64,000 nt of DNA, taken from the NCBI GenBank assembly GCA_027405735.1, contig JAPEHQ010000006.1, positions 1,798,001 to 1,862,000 on the forward strand. Reading direction: 5' to 3'. Every line of letters starts with the position of its first letter. Position 1 is the first letter of the stretch. Under the pieces are notes generated by a model. The model searched no databases. It had not been told where the DNA came from and saw only the letters and a list, made by a program, of their open reading frames with translations. Shown piece after piece: positions 22,219-34,683 of the stretch. Source of the stretch: Mucor racemosus (taxonomy: Eukaryota > Mucoromycota > Mucoromycetes > Mucorales > Mucoraceae). The position numbers were made by a program, and so were the translations under genes.

Positions 22219-24348
22219 ATGAATTCTTGGAAACTCCCGGGCGTAAGAAGTAAGTAACTAGGCAACAAATTGCATTGTAAATTATACAGTTTTATTCATA
22301 TTATATCAGAAAATAAGGAACAGGCTCCTACACCTTCAGCTCCTGCTATTCCTGCTCCTCTTCCTCCCTCTTCTTCTTCTGCACAACAACCCTTACGTGC
22401 TCCCTCAAGGAATACAACACCTTCACCTTCTTCTTCTGCTAATAATAATGAGCCTAAATCTGGTGTTTTGCTCATTCGTGTTTGTGAAGCAAGAGGTATT
22501 ACACCACCTTCCAACATTACTTTACCTGCGCAGCAACAAGTAGCCACGAGTAATCGCAATAATCGTGATTCTTTAACTCGCAAACAACAAAATTGGTGGC
22601 TGCCATATGTTGTATTGGAATTTGATAAAAATGAAGTTTTAATTGATGCTTTGGGTGGTGATACCGCTAATCCTATTTATCAATATAGAGCTCATTTGTA
22701 AGTTATTATCATTTGCAACAATTCATTTACTAATCTACTATTATCATTTAGTGATGTTTCTCGTAGCTCAGAAGTATCAATATCCATTTACATGCGCCAT
22801 CCTCCTACAGCACAAGGAGAAACACCTCGTACAACAAACGATGTATTTCTCGGTGGTGTAAAGATTCAACCCAATTTTGATACTACAAAGATTGAAGACC
22901 AAGTGTTGAATATTGTTGGTGGTACAGGTGCCATGCACATTCAATTATGCTATAGACCTCAACAGGTAATATTATGACATTATTTTCAAAATGTCAAGTA
23001 TTCAAACTATTGATTATTAGGTTAGTACACCCATCACATTTGACGCGTTTGATCTTTTACGAGTTATTGGTCGTGGCAGTTTTGGCAAGGTAAATATTTA
23101 TATAATTAAACATGCAAATGAGGTATTCATTGACTAATTGTGGATTAGGTTTACGTCGTACGTAAAAAAGACACAAACCGTATCTATGCAATGAAAGTAT
23201 TGCGCAAATCCCGCATTATTTCCAGATCAGAAGTTACTCATACAATGGCTGAAAAGACAGTGTTGGCAAAGATCAGAAATCCTTTTATTGTACCACTCAA
23301 GTTTGCCTTTCAAAGTCCTGATAAGCTTTATTTGGTGTTGGCTTTCATTAATGGAGGTGAGCTTTTCCATCATTTGCAATTAGAAGGTAGATTTGATGAA
23401 AATAGATCAAGATTTTATACTGCTGAGCTGTTGAGTGCCTTGGAATGTCTTCATGATTTCAATGTAGTTTATCGGTAAATATTTGAGATTGGGATTGGGA
23501 TTGGGATTGGGATTGGGATTGGGATTGGGATTGGGATTGGGATTAGGGTTAGGATTAGGATTAGGGCTTGGATTAGTATTTATAGAAATCTCTTTATAGT
23601 GATCTTAAACCTGAAAACATTCTCATTGATTATAATGGCCATATTGCTCTTTGCGATTTTGGTCTTTGTAAATTAAATATGAAGGAAAATGAACGTACCA
23701 ATACATTCTGTGGTACACCTGAATACCTTGCACCTGAATTATTGCTTGGACAAGGATATACAAAGACAGTTGACTGGTGGACTTTGGGTGTTTTACTCTA
23801 TGAGATGATGACCGGTTTACCACCATTTTATGACGAAAATACAAATGAAATGTATAGAAAGATTTTGCAAGATGAATTAAGATTTCCTGATGATATGAGT
23901 GCAGATGCCAGATCACTTTTGAGAGGGGTAATGCTTTTTTTTTTTTTTTTGTAACCGAAAATCTTCTTGACATACTAAATACCTATTTTGACAGCTTCTC
24001 ACAAGAGACCCCAACGAAAGATTAGGTAATAATGGATCAGAAGAAATTAAAAATCATCCTTTCTTTGCAAGCATCGATTGGAGAAAATTAAATCAAAAGA
24101 AACTTCAACCACCTTATAAACCTTCAGTGGATTCAGCCTATGATACAACGAATTTTGATGATGAATTTACATCTGAGGCACCTCAAGAATCCCTTGTTGA
24201 TGACTCACAAATTTCTAGTACAATGCAAGAACAATTTGCAGGTTTTACTTACAATCCTGCCAACGACGGAGTAATGGGAGAAAGTTACACTGGAACATCT
24301 GCTGTAGGTAGTGCAGGCCAATCTCATTCAAATGGTCCTGCTTGGTAA
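22219..24348 (+). CDS. SCH9: AGC kinase Sch9 (C2 domain plus kinase)
   Basis: Seven exons: 22219-22249, 22310-22697, 22752-22965, 23021-23089, 23149-23474, 23600-23927, 23995-24348; 569 aa. A Pro/Ser-rich N-terminus is followed by a C2 domain (about 65-210, GVLLIRVCEARGI to AMHIQLCYRP), a kinase domain (about 220-480) and an AGC C-tail. Visible motifs: GRGSFGKVYVV, AMKVL, RDLKPEN, CDFGLCK, the PDK-type activation loop NTFCGTPEY, and a C-terminal hydrophobic motif FAGFTY near 533-538 whose Thr is the expected TORC1 site. C2 plus AGC kinase is diagnostic of Sch9, the fungal S6-kinase equivalent in the TOR pathway. Intron 5 is unusually long (125 nt) and consists largely of GGGATT repeats. Confidence 0.94.
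23491..23565 (+). repeat. Telomere-like GGGATT array in a Sch9 intron
   Basis: Nine uninterrupted GGGATT units (23491-23544) followed by TTAGGG-type variants (AGGGTTAGGATTAGG...). It lies inside intron 23475-23599, between the kinase VVY-R and DLKPEN codons. The G-rich strand is the coding strand, so the unspliced RNA would carry repeated GGG blocks able to form a quadruplex. Confidence 0.95.
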
Positions 24349-24477
24349 AATATAGTATCAATAAAGATTTGTATGAATTTTTTTCGTTAGTTCACGTGGT
24401 TTAATTCAAACTGTTACACATTGTTATACACAAAAAGAATTGACTTTTCTTGTCATCAGATGACTTTTAATAAGCTA

Positions 24478-24914
24478 CAGTGTTTATATTTAAAACTCCG
24501 ATAAAATAAGTAAAATTTGGGATATAGTCAGGATAAAGTTTGGATGTAATGAAAATGAAATTTAGATAAAGTGAGAAAAGAGATTTGAAAGAAATTAAGT
24601 TAGTCTTCAGTTGAACAGTAATAATATTTATAACTTGCCCTTAATGATCTAAATCTTTCCATCTGTTGCAATTTTTATCAACAAATTTCGGAGTTTAAAT
24701 AAAGAAGAAGATGATGATGATCCAGAAATACATTGCTTGATTGATTCTACATATTTATCTCAAATCAAATTCATTTTAGTGTGAATTTGACACTGACTTT
24801 ATCTAAAATCTCATTCTCATTTCATACAAATTTTTATCTCTATTTTGTCTAAATTTTATTTCTGTTTCGTTCAAAAAAATAATAAAAACGTCTAAATTTC
24901 AAGTGTAAAGCCTG
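24478..24914. mobile_element. Probable degenerate MITE with long imperfect inverted repeats
   Basis: The left ~125 bp (starting CAGTGTTTATATTTAAAACT) pairs imperfectly with the right ~125 bp read in reverse (CAGGCTTTACACTTGAAATT). Shared inner words include CTTTATCTAAA and TCATT. TA flanks both ends (24476-24477 and 24915-24916). The pattern fits an old TA-inserting, non-autonomous element downstream of Sch9. Identity between the arms is only moderate. Confidence 0.5.
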
Positions 24915-25499
24915 TATTAGTGAACTATTGACGTCAATTTTGATTTTTTCAAACTAAAATAGCTTTAAAGAATTTTGTGTTTACATGTTTAAATGAAAAA
25001 TGGCAAAAAGAGTAATAAAAAGAGAATAAAAAGGATACATAAAGTAGCACGGACCTATGCAATATAGTTATCGGGCCATTGCCACGTGGACTTGCCTAGT
25101 GAAAATAAAAAGAAAGATTTCATATTTAAGGTATAAACAAACCGAGTAAATAAGTGAGAATTGAATAATATTTTCTCCTCCCTTCCCCCCTTAATTTTGT
25201 TCTGTAGTACACATATTTTTTTGTTATAAACTCTGTTCTTTCCCCCCCCCCTTCCCTCTCTCTCTTTTTCTCTCTCTTAATTTTTTCTCTCTCACTTTTT
25301 CCTTCTCTTTTCATACAAATAAACCCCCTTTTCATCTTGATAAAAAATTAAAAATAACAGAGAAATAGGTTTATCAAGACATTTATTATATAAATCATCC
25401 CTTTCTTTCACCCTGTCTTGGACCCTCACTCCCTTTTCTCTCACTCCCCCTTTTTTTTTACTGCTTTTCATTTATACTATATTGTTTAAATAAAGTATA

Positions 25500-28198
25500 A
25501 TGATGGATGCTTCACTTTGTACAGTGGTGATTTTACACCAAGATAAAACCATGAATGATCAACCATATCACATCATTGATCAAGAACAGCAAGAGGATTA
25601 TCAACAATTGATCAAATTGAACTTTGGTCAAGGTAATTTAAATTAAAATTGCAATAATTTTATACTGAAAAAATAAATAAAAAAAAATAAAAAAAAAAAA
25701 AAGTGTACATACATCAAGACCCTTTTGAAGCCATCGAAAAAGTCAAACAATGTCAGAATGTTCAATCAACTTTACTACTTGTCGACCTTGACGCGCTACA
25801 ATACAACGATAAAATAAACAGAGATGAATACATTATTCAGTTCTTGCAAAATATCACACGCGATTTAAATACATTATTGCCGAATTACATACCACTTGTC
25901 GGTTAGTTTCTATTTTATTTTCATTGTAACATTCGGTTGTATATTTAACAATTTTATCATCTAGTATGCTCGAAAAATGATTCAGCTAGCCTCATGTTGG
26001 ATTGTATTCATGCTGGTGCAACTGATTATTTGTTAAAGCCATTATATCTAAATGTGATAAAAACTTTGTTCCTGGTAACAATCATTGATTCAATCTCACA
26101 AAAATGTCATTTTGATTTTTTCGTTTTCATTCTAGAAATTACACCGATGTCAACCCGATTCAAAAATGCACGAAAACGTCAATAACAATAGTGCACCATT
26201 ATTGTTACCACAACAACAACCACTGCCTTCTCCAACCGCTTATCAACCTTTATGTGACCGAATTAATGAAATGAATTCAAAGGATACACAGTGAGTGTTT
26301 TGGTGGATTTTTTTTCTTTTTGTTTTTATTGTACAATCAAATTAACAAAAATTGGTTCTAGTTTGTCCAAAATACTTATGGATGTATTTGTTCCAAAAAC
26401 AACAAAAACCACGACTAAAGAGACATATCCAAACATATCAAAGTAAGGCTTATTTATTATTTATATACTAAATGTTACATTTAATGATTAACCTACCCCC
26501 CCCCCTCTTCTCTTTCTAGGAAACGATCAGCGGAACTCAAATCAAGGATATCAAGTTGGGATTTCAGTCCATTTGGCTTAAATCAACAGGAGCTAATTCA
26601 TTGTGTTTATCTTGTATTTGAACAAGTATTAACGTTACCAGAATTGAAGCATTTAGACATAGAAAAAGGTACGTAAAAGGAAATCTTGAGGATAGTTTTA
26701 CATGATATTCACACTCTTTTGTATTAGCCCAATTGTACGATTTTATTATCGATTTAGCAAGTGCTTATCATGACGAAAATCCATATCATAACTTTGCTCA
26801 TGCCGTAGATGTATTGCAATGTTTATTTTTCATGTTGTGTGAACTATCTGTATTACCATTCACCAAAAAATTCAAGGGCAACAGTAAATTAAATAGAAAA
26901 CCTCAGGATTTACTAAGACCCAAAGATGTATTTGCTCTTCTGATTGCTGCAATTGGACATGATGCAGCTCATCCCGGTGTAAATAACATGTTTTTGGTAA
27001 TTTTATATATTTTAGTGTAATAATTAGTACACTCAATATTATAAATTGTAGATCAACTCATCAAATCCGCTTGCTACACTTTATAACGACCGTTCTGTAT
27101 TAGAAAGTCTACATTCAATGACTTTATTCCAGTTGCTAAATAAACATGGGATTATTCAATTAGTTGGCGATACGAAATCTACTGAATACAGAGGTAAGTA
27201 AAATAAGTTCATTGTTGGCAAACAAACAGGCTTATCAAATCTAGCAGAATTTAGAAAAACTGTCGTTTCAAGTATCTTGGCAACAGACATGTCATTACAT
27301 TTAGAATACGTTACAAAAATTAAAGAACAGGCAACTCGAGTCAACAGCATGGACACTATGGATGAGCAACAAAAAGAATTAGAAAGAAATTTGATCTGTA
27401 GTGCACTGATTAAATGTGCTGATATTAGCAATGTAGCTCGCCCATTCCGCTGGGGTGCTAAATGGGCCGAGTTATTAGTCGAAGAATTTGTTTGTCAAGG
27501 CGATCTTGAAAAGGAATTGGGTATGCCTGTATTACCCATGAACGACCGTGATCAAGTTATTTTGGAAGATTCTCAAATAGGTTTTATTCGTTTTGTTGCT
27601 TTGGATTTATTTCAAAATGTGCGAGAAATTCTTTGCGATATTTCATTTGCCGTGGATCAAATGCAGGCCAATCTCAAACAATGGGAAACACGAAAAAACA
27701 CCTTGACTGTGCATGATTCTGGTGTAGCTAATTTAATTGAACAGGATGAGGATGAAGATTTCGATGTTGTGTCCAATACAAGTACTACACAAATGATGAT
27801 GGTAGAAACAGGTAAAAATTATTTATACTTTATTGATCTGCAAAACGATTGAGTATTTTTTTTTTTTTTTTTTTGCGTTCGCAGTAGGAAGCAAAAGATC
27901 AAGTAGTAGCCTAGACTTTAATTCTCATTCCTCAAATGATGTAAAAAGATTATCAATAGAAAAGAAAACCATATATCATCATGGCCATCATCACATCATG
28001 TCCACCACTACCACCACTACTTCTTCCTCGTTACATTACGATCAAGTTCAATTAGATGATGATAGTCATGACGAACACGATAATATGGCCTCTACCGTAC
28101 CTAGATACAATGGTTCTTCTTCAAATCACCACCATCATCATCAACATCAAAGAAGAGACGCTGTTAATCCAGTTTACTGCCAATGCTCCATTCAATGA
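25500..28198 (+). CDS. cAMP phosphodiesterase with receiver-like N-terminal domain (RegA-like)
   Basis: Ten exons: 25500-25632, 25704-25901, 25965-26074, 26136-26290, 26362-26442, 26520-26668, 26728-26996, 27052-27193, 27248-27811, 27885-28198; 704 aa. Residues 1-147 look like a response-regulator receiver fold: STLLLVDLDAL (candidate phospho-Asp), PLVVCSKNDS, GATDYLLKPL (conserved Lys); the usual N-terminal acidic pair is not evident. A linker leads to a class I PDEase domain (about 240-580) with PYHNFAHAVDV, IAAIGHDAAHPG and KCADISN metal-site motifs. The tail is His/Ser-rich, with acidic and histidine runs. The architecture recalls Dictyostelium RegA. By family knowledge it would hydrolyse cAMP and oppose PKA. 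It lies head-to-tail after Sch9. Whether the receiver still accepts phosphate is inference. Confidence 0.88.
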
Positions 28199-28642
28199 TT
28201 TTTCTTTTTCCTCTTTCTTTATCTCTTTTGTAAATAGATTTGCTTATATCATGTTGTTATCCTTTTATTTTTTATATTTTACTATAGATTTTATGATTAT
28301 TACTTATAAACTTCCCCTCCTTGTTGATGTTGTTCTTACATTCTTATCCCATTTATGTGGTTAAAAAAAGTCAGTTCCTGAGCGGCAATACAATTGTAGT
28401 TAATACTTAAACTTCCGATGTATTTTCAATATTTGAAAGGTTGTTTTTTCACTCATTTCGCATATGAAAAAAGAAAATTAGAGCTGCATTTATGTGTATT
28501 ATTAGTATGTCTATGGCCTGGATATGTTCGGTTCACATTATTCATATCGAAACATAAAACTATTAGCCGTACCTGAATTCTGGTGTTTTTAAGGTCCGCT
28601 TAACTAATTGAATTCCCGACTTTTTATTTTTTCAAAAATGTC

Positions 28643-28870
28643 ATGGATCCAGCTTTTTTGAGAATTGTTACGGATGACTTAAATGGTAGGTTACAAGTGT
28701 TTGTGATACAAGCAAATTTAATGACATATGCAGTTAATGATAGAATTTTTATTCGTGAGTTTGAATGTATGTACATGCGTTCAATGCTAGATAAAAGAAA
28801 GCAATACGATTGTGTGCGTTACAGTATCAAGTACATCACATTTCGTGGTCAACCCATGTCACTCTTATAG
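28643..28870 (+). CDS. Short hypothetical protein, 75 aa
   Basis: A single open frame MDPAFLRIVTDDLNGRLQVF through MTYAVNDRIFIREFECMYMR to the stop. Composition and lack of low complexity look protein-like, but no family is recognised and no introns or flanking exons could be joined. It may be a small gene, or a fragment of a larger or former gene. It lies between the phosphodiesterase and the convergent CSL gene. Confidence 0.3.
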   Translation: MDPAFLRIVTDDLNGRLQVFVIQANLMTYAVNDRIFIREFECMYMRSMLDKRKQYDCVRYSIKYITFRGQPMSLL

Positions 28871-29401
28871 TTGATTTTACAAAGGTGAAATAATTCAAAA
28901 AAGCGATTATTACTAAGCTATTTCTGGCTATAAACACACGATATAGTAACGATAAAAAGAAGAAATATTGTCAAACATGAACCTGAATCGATTATCGTTT
29001 TTTGAATAAACAGTTACACTGGGAAATTGGCGTTACATAGTTTTTGTTTGAGAAGACAGATAGGGATGGTACCTCAAAGCTTATTGATATGATTCAATGT
29101 TTCGTGAACTTTGAAACCCTAATACTACACATTCATAACTTGGTATGAAACCTTTAAGCTCGTTTTATTATATATTATACGAAAATCAAGTACGAAATAA
29201 ACTATTAATTATATATTTATATATATATTTAAATAAGAAACTGCAAAAGAAAGTTAAACCTGTATATAGTGTAGAAGAAAAAAATATTGTTTGTTGTGTA
29301 CGTACAGGTTATACCAAATTGTATATGTGTAATTGCTTGTGTTTGTGTATTTAATATTACTGAGTGTGTGCGTGTTTGTAAGTGTGTGTGTGTATGTGTG
29401 T

Positions 29402-29458
<57 letters not shown>

Positions 29459-29703
29459 TGTGTGTGTGTGAGAAAGCATAAGGTATACACCATTGAAACA
29501 ACAATTACTATTACTAGTTACAATTATAATCAAAAGGTACAGAAATAAAATATTAAGAAAGGGCATATTATAAAGAGATTTTAAAGAAAAATACATAGTT
29601 AATACATAAGTTACATACATAACGTGAAAAAAAAAGGAATGAACAAGGACTATTTACATAAAATACACTTTACACCAAACAAAACAATGCATACAAAATG
29701 ATA
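28871..29703. repeat. Intergenic with long GT microsatellite
   Basis: A GT/GTAT tract spans about 29376-29471 (about 40 GT units with a few interruptions). The remainder is AT-rich 3' flank of the CSL gene. Cys/Val and His/Thr frames across the tract are translation artefacts. Confidence 0.9.
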
Positions 29704-32700
29704 CTATAAATGATAAAATTTGTTTGTTTTACATATAGTACCGTCTCCTCTAACCAGCAAAATTGGTATTTGGTCATATGCATGCTTTGTTGGTAACAAT
29801 TCATTCTTTGATGGCACTCGACAAATAATTAATTCTCGGCTTCGATATTCTACATTTGACGCTTTAATGTCACCAAACCAAACTTGTAAATCACGAGAAA
29901 AGTTTTCACCATGTAAACTTAACTGTAATTGATCCTTGTTTTCAAGAGTTGATTTGGTAGTCATATGTATTAAAGAGGGATAAGGTGCTGGAGAGGATAA
30001 AGATGTATTTTCATTGCCATCCTGAAGTACTTCTTCACTTGGTGGCAAGAAAGTATAAGTTGCACAATCTACATACAAAATAAAATAAGCTTTTGACCTA
30101 ATAATAATAATTGCATTATTTTCTAACCTGTTCCAACAATTGTCCAAACAGCCGCATCAGAAACATCTTCATGCCAATAAGCACCCAAGCCATGCAATGC
30201 TTGATTTTGAACAGAAGCCCTTCTACCTCCTCCTCCATTTGCGGTACTTGTCGAGCCATTGCTACTGATACTTGATTTACGAGAAACTCCATGATGATGT
30301 TGAGATCTCGAAATAGCTGGAGGTGCAATTGGAGGCATACTGTGATAAAACGTATAATCATCATTCAGACTGTTTACACGGCGACGAGGATCATTTAAAA
30401 TATCATTAGAATCAAACAATTTACTGCTACCGTCCATCAAAGAAGATGGGTCTATCGACACTCTTCTTTTACGAACAATTTTTCCGCCTGCTTCTTGAGA
30501 TGTAATATCAAACATTGCATCTACATCGTCCCAATGATGTGTAAGATTAGCATTACTGCTGCTGCTATTACTACTGTTAGGTTTAGGGTTTGTCACTACA
30601 GGAACAATTGGCTTTCTTGTATCTGTCGTTTTGTGCATTCCAACCATGTCATTCAAGCAAGCAAGATACGTAACCGGATGACATGTTCGAGGCATCATAA
30701 CTTGAGGAGATGGTGTGGATGTTGATGGTGTAGGAAAATAATTCGCGTCAGGTTGTTTTTGAGGCTGTTGCTGTTGCTGTTGAGGATCTTGAACAATTTG
30801 GAGCGCTACCTTGTGTAACTGAGAAACAGGGTCACCTAATACTTCATCACCGTATTCACCACCTCCCATCAGGTTAAGATCATCTGTACTTTGAGCTCCA
30901 CCAACCACTGTCGATGCTTTATCAACTTTTCGAATAATCATGACTGGACTCACAAGACCTGTAGTCAGACACTGTAACACAACATGCTGATTATAATGAA
31001 TTGGAATCAGTTGACTCGTCTTGTTCTTTAATGCAATGGCTGGTGGCGGTGGGTAAGGGATATTTCGGGTAAATGCATTGCGTCCAATAAAATCTTCAGG
31101 TGTATCGCTTTCTTTAGCGTCGCTTGGAGATCGAGTAGTATCTACTACCCAAATGACAAAGGGGTCCCAGCATGTTGTTCTGGCAACAAAACACGTACCT
31201 TCACCTGGAGTACCTCCTTGAAAAGGTTGACCAGGAAATGAGAATGGTGAAGAAGACGAGACACCTAAATACTTTGTAGATACTGTTTGAGATCGAATGC
31301 GATTAAAAAGAGAAACTGTTGTTCCATGATGAATACATACTATATGATACATCCTTAGCTTTTCTAATTGTATTTTATATGTAAATTAGCAACTTACATT
31401 CCATATTTTTTACACTTTGTCTCTTTTTAGAAGGTTTGCTGATCACTTTAATGCCTTTTGAGGCTAACGCTCCCATTTGAATTCCATTAGCAAGTTGAAT
31501 ACGAACCAAACCTTCTACTCTTTTCCTCTTTTCGTCGGCATCATTAATATACAAATGTTTGGAAACACATTTACCAGCAGCTAAAAGCTCATGTGCATGA
31601 TTTTGATACCAATCAATGCTGTTATTACGAGATTCCGCTGAACTACGAAATCGGCTTGGATGTTGCTGTTGTTGTGGTTGCTCGGCAGTTGATCCCGTCG
31701 ATGTAGATGTAGTGGATGTTGATGGTGAAGCAGTTTGTTGCGATTTTATGTGTCCTGTTTGTCCAACTGTAACACCAGATACAGTATACCATTCAATTTG
31801 TCCTGATTGAATAGAAGTTTCGCCTGAAATAGACACGGAAATTTTAGGTGGACAAAGCTCATTTCCATTTGGCATTTTCAAGATTTCATTATTATTGCCA
31901 CTGTCTAATTTATAAAATTTCTGAGATGTTGAGGTCCACCAGTTCTTGCCTATCAAAATAGCTGTAGGAGGAGGACATAAAAATCTATATTTATATAGTA
32001 TTAGTGTTAATATTTCCTTGTACACCCAATAGTAGTTTTAAGTATTTACCTCTTTTCTGTACCATAACTCTTTTGGGCGACCTTGCTAGTCAATATTATA
32101 ACAGTACGTTCTTCCTCTGAGTAATGGTTTGATAGATAATTTATTATAATAGGTTTCATCCTTGCTTCATTTACGGCATGCTGTAAAACTCTAGCATTCA
32201 TTACGTGGTGTCGACGTTGATCAACGTATCGATTGCTGTCATCAGGATAATTGATATTGACATTACCCTCATTATTTGGGTGGTTGGAGCTTTGCATAAT
32301 AGTTGAAGGTGGAGGAGATGAGTTTGAGGAAGTAGAAGACATAGAAGATGATGATAAAATGCCAGCAGCAACAGCGGCAGCAGCAGCAGCAGAAGTAGAA
32401 ATGACATGATGGTGCTGGTGGTGTTGGTGTTGATTTGGGATTGGAGAAGACGGCGTGGAGTGATGATTATGATGAAAAATAGTCGATAATTGGGCTGAAT
32501 TAGTGGTAGTTGGGGAATTAGTGGCAATGTTATTCTTCAATTGTGATACCAATGTTCTTTCAGGCATCTATTTATGAATATTTAATGCATGTATAAATGA
32601 AATAAAAGCAATTTTGTTATTTACCATAATTGTATCATGTTCCATAGAATTTTCCATATTTCCAGGTGGTGAAGAAGACGAAGATGTATGCCAATCTCTG

Positions 32701-33602
32701 CTTTGATTATGATGATGAAAAGGAAAACCAGGAGTATGGTACGATTCACTATCATCTTCTTGCAAAGACTCCAAGAAACCAGGCGTAAAGAAACCAGGCG
32801 TACTATTGCCGTTGTTTGAATAATTGTTTTGTTGTGCATTTGTTGTACCACCATTATCATTACTCCAGGACTGAATCAATTGCCTTTGTTGGTGTAAATT
32901 ACCAGCGCTTAGATCAGTTAAATGAAGACTGCTTGGTTCATCAACAAAATTATAGTTTGATGGAGTAGGTGTTTGTACTGATGTTGAAGTAGCAGTATGC
33001 GTAGTAGCAAATTGGTCTAGGTTTAACATTTGATGAATCTCGGACAAGCCTTTATTTTCTCCCACGCCGCCATTACCGCCACCAGTATTATTCAATACAT
33101 CATGACGACCACCATGAATTAATCCAGAGCTTGATTGTTCGTTATGTTGATGTTGAAGATATGGATTAGGGCTGGTATAATCTGATGTTTGTTGCGGATC
33201 GGATATGTTAAAATCCGGTTGCATTAATGAGGAAATTGAATGTTGTGGTATTTGATTATGATGATGATTCCAAGGGGATATATCAGATGATGTTTGCATA
33301 GTTGCTTCATTATTAAAACCGATGACTAAAGAAGAGGCATCGGATGTAGCAGCTTGAACCTGTGGTGGCTGTGATGGTTGCGGTGGATGTTGATGCCATT
33401 GCTGTTGATCATTTTGATTTGAAGAGTAATAAGTAGGTAACTCTAAATGATGAATAACATTATGCGAAGAATATTGAAGTTCCTCTTGCTTTCTTTTACG
33501 TGATGTAGGAGATTCAGGAGAGTCATTCATTGTATTGTCATAAAATACATTGCCATTCGGTGATGAATCAGCATTTTGATTATGAGTAGCCATGATTGGC
33601 AT
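29704..33602 (-). CDS. CSL-family transcription factor (RBP-J/Su(H)/Lag-1 type)
   Basis: Five exons: 33602-32625, 32567-32050, 31984-31398, 31339-30128, 30068-29704; introns 57-65 nt; 1219 aa. The first ~470 residues are low-complexity (His, Gln, Asn, Ser, Ala runs). The CSL core follows: VAQKSYGTEKRFLCPPP (RHR-N, about 485-505), LFNRIRSQTVSTKYLG (about 705-720, base-contacting segment), the beta-trefoil with HYNQHVVLQCLTTGLVSP and SQLHKVALQIVQDP, and WTIVGTDCATYTFLPP leading into the C-terminal Rel-like domain (exon 5). Long insertions split the beta-trefoil. Fungi have CSL factors (S. pombe Cbf11/Cbf12) but no Notch; the length fits the long-tailed fungal class. The initial ATG could be either of two within three codons. 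Confidence 0.93.
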
Positions 33603-34044
33603 TTTTATGATTTAATCCTTCACGATTTTGTGTGTGTGTGTGTGTGTGTGTGAGGAAGAGAAAGAAGAAAGAAGAATAAGAAGAGGCACAAAAATCAAGC
33701 TTTAACTTTGTACTCTCTCTATAAAGAAAAAAGTGCGGGGTAAATCAAACTTGTGGTGTTTAAATAGTCTTTATATTTGGGTTCTTCCATCATCCCATGA
33801 GTATGGCAAACAAAAAAAAAAAAACAATTTTGTGTACACTCGCTTCTTCTAGTCTTTTTCTTTGGGCTTGTAAGCATATAAAATGACATAACTACCTTTA
33901 ACATAATGTAACCTTAATAATATCTCATGTAGAAAATACGGTAAATAATCTTGTAGAATTAATGTATTTTAACCAATGTTTTTTTTTCACCCCAACTTAT
34001 CTGACCAAATAAGGATTACTTGTGTTTGTATAATAATAACAAGG
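33603..34044. other. CSL 5' flank with GT microsatellite
   Basis: A GT run at about 33631-33652, purine-rich stretches, and A/T runs. No gene seen; it ends at the left terminus of the giant palindrome. Confidence 0.6.
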
Positions 34045-34500
34045 TCATATGTCATTTGGCATGAGAGAGCTCAGGCCTATATGAACACAAAAAAATGATG
34101 CAAATTGTGATGCTTCGTCAACCTGTACGAGATTTTTTTGTGGCGATACCTGGCGGCTCAAGTGTAATTTTGGCATTTAATTGTCAAATGTATTGGATCA
34201 AGATAATATTGGTTGATTGGTATAACGGATAATAAATGCAATGCCATTTATTGAATGGGTGAATGTAAATATATAAAGCAGAGCTTACTTTTGAATGAAA
34301 GTACTAATTATTCTGGTTAGCATCAATAGGTTCAAAAATCATAGTTAAGTGCAATCATTGCTACTAAATCGCATAATTTGATATACAGAAAACTATTGGA
34401 GCATTTATTCTTTTTTTTTTTTGGCAATGATACAAATTATCGTTCAATATTACTGAACATTAATAAATCAGAGAAAATACAACTGGTAAAAAACTGATAT

Positions 34501-34683
34501 TCAACAATTTACATCGAGGTCAAGATAGATAAACAGTACATTCATTGTGTAGTGGTGGAAATCGCAATATTTTGATGGATAGAAACTACAGGACCAACAT
34601 GTTGTGCTTGCCTCAGGATTTTTAAAAGGGTTTAAAAGCATTGAATAAATTGGCTTGGGACAAAGAGGATAAAAAGGCGACAA
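34501..34683 (-). other. Conserved short ORF, left arm of the palindrome
   Basis: A 60-residue frame identical to the one at 38291-38473; the counterpart of 2866-3039 in the older copy. Cys-containing core CWSCSFYPSKYCDFHHYT, then LFIYLDLDV. Product unknown. Confidence 0.3.

Noticed and set aside
29229..29620. Several ORFs of CV/HT repeats on both strands
   Set aside because: They are translations of the GT microsatellite and carry no other protein-like sequence.
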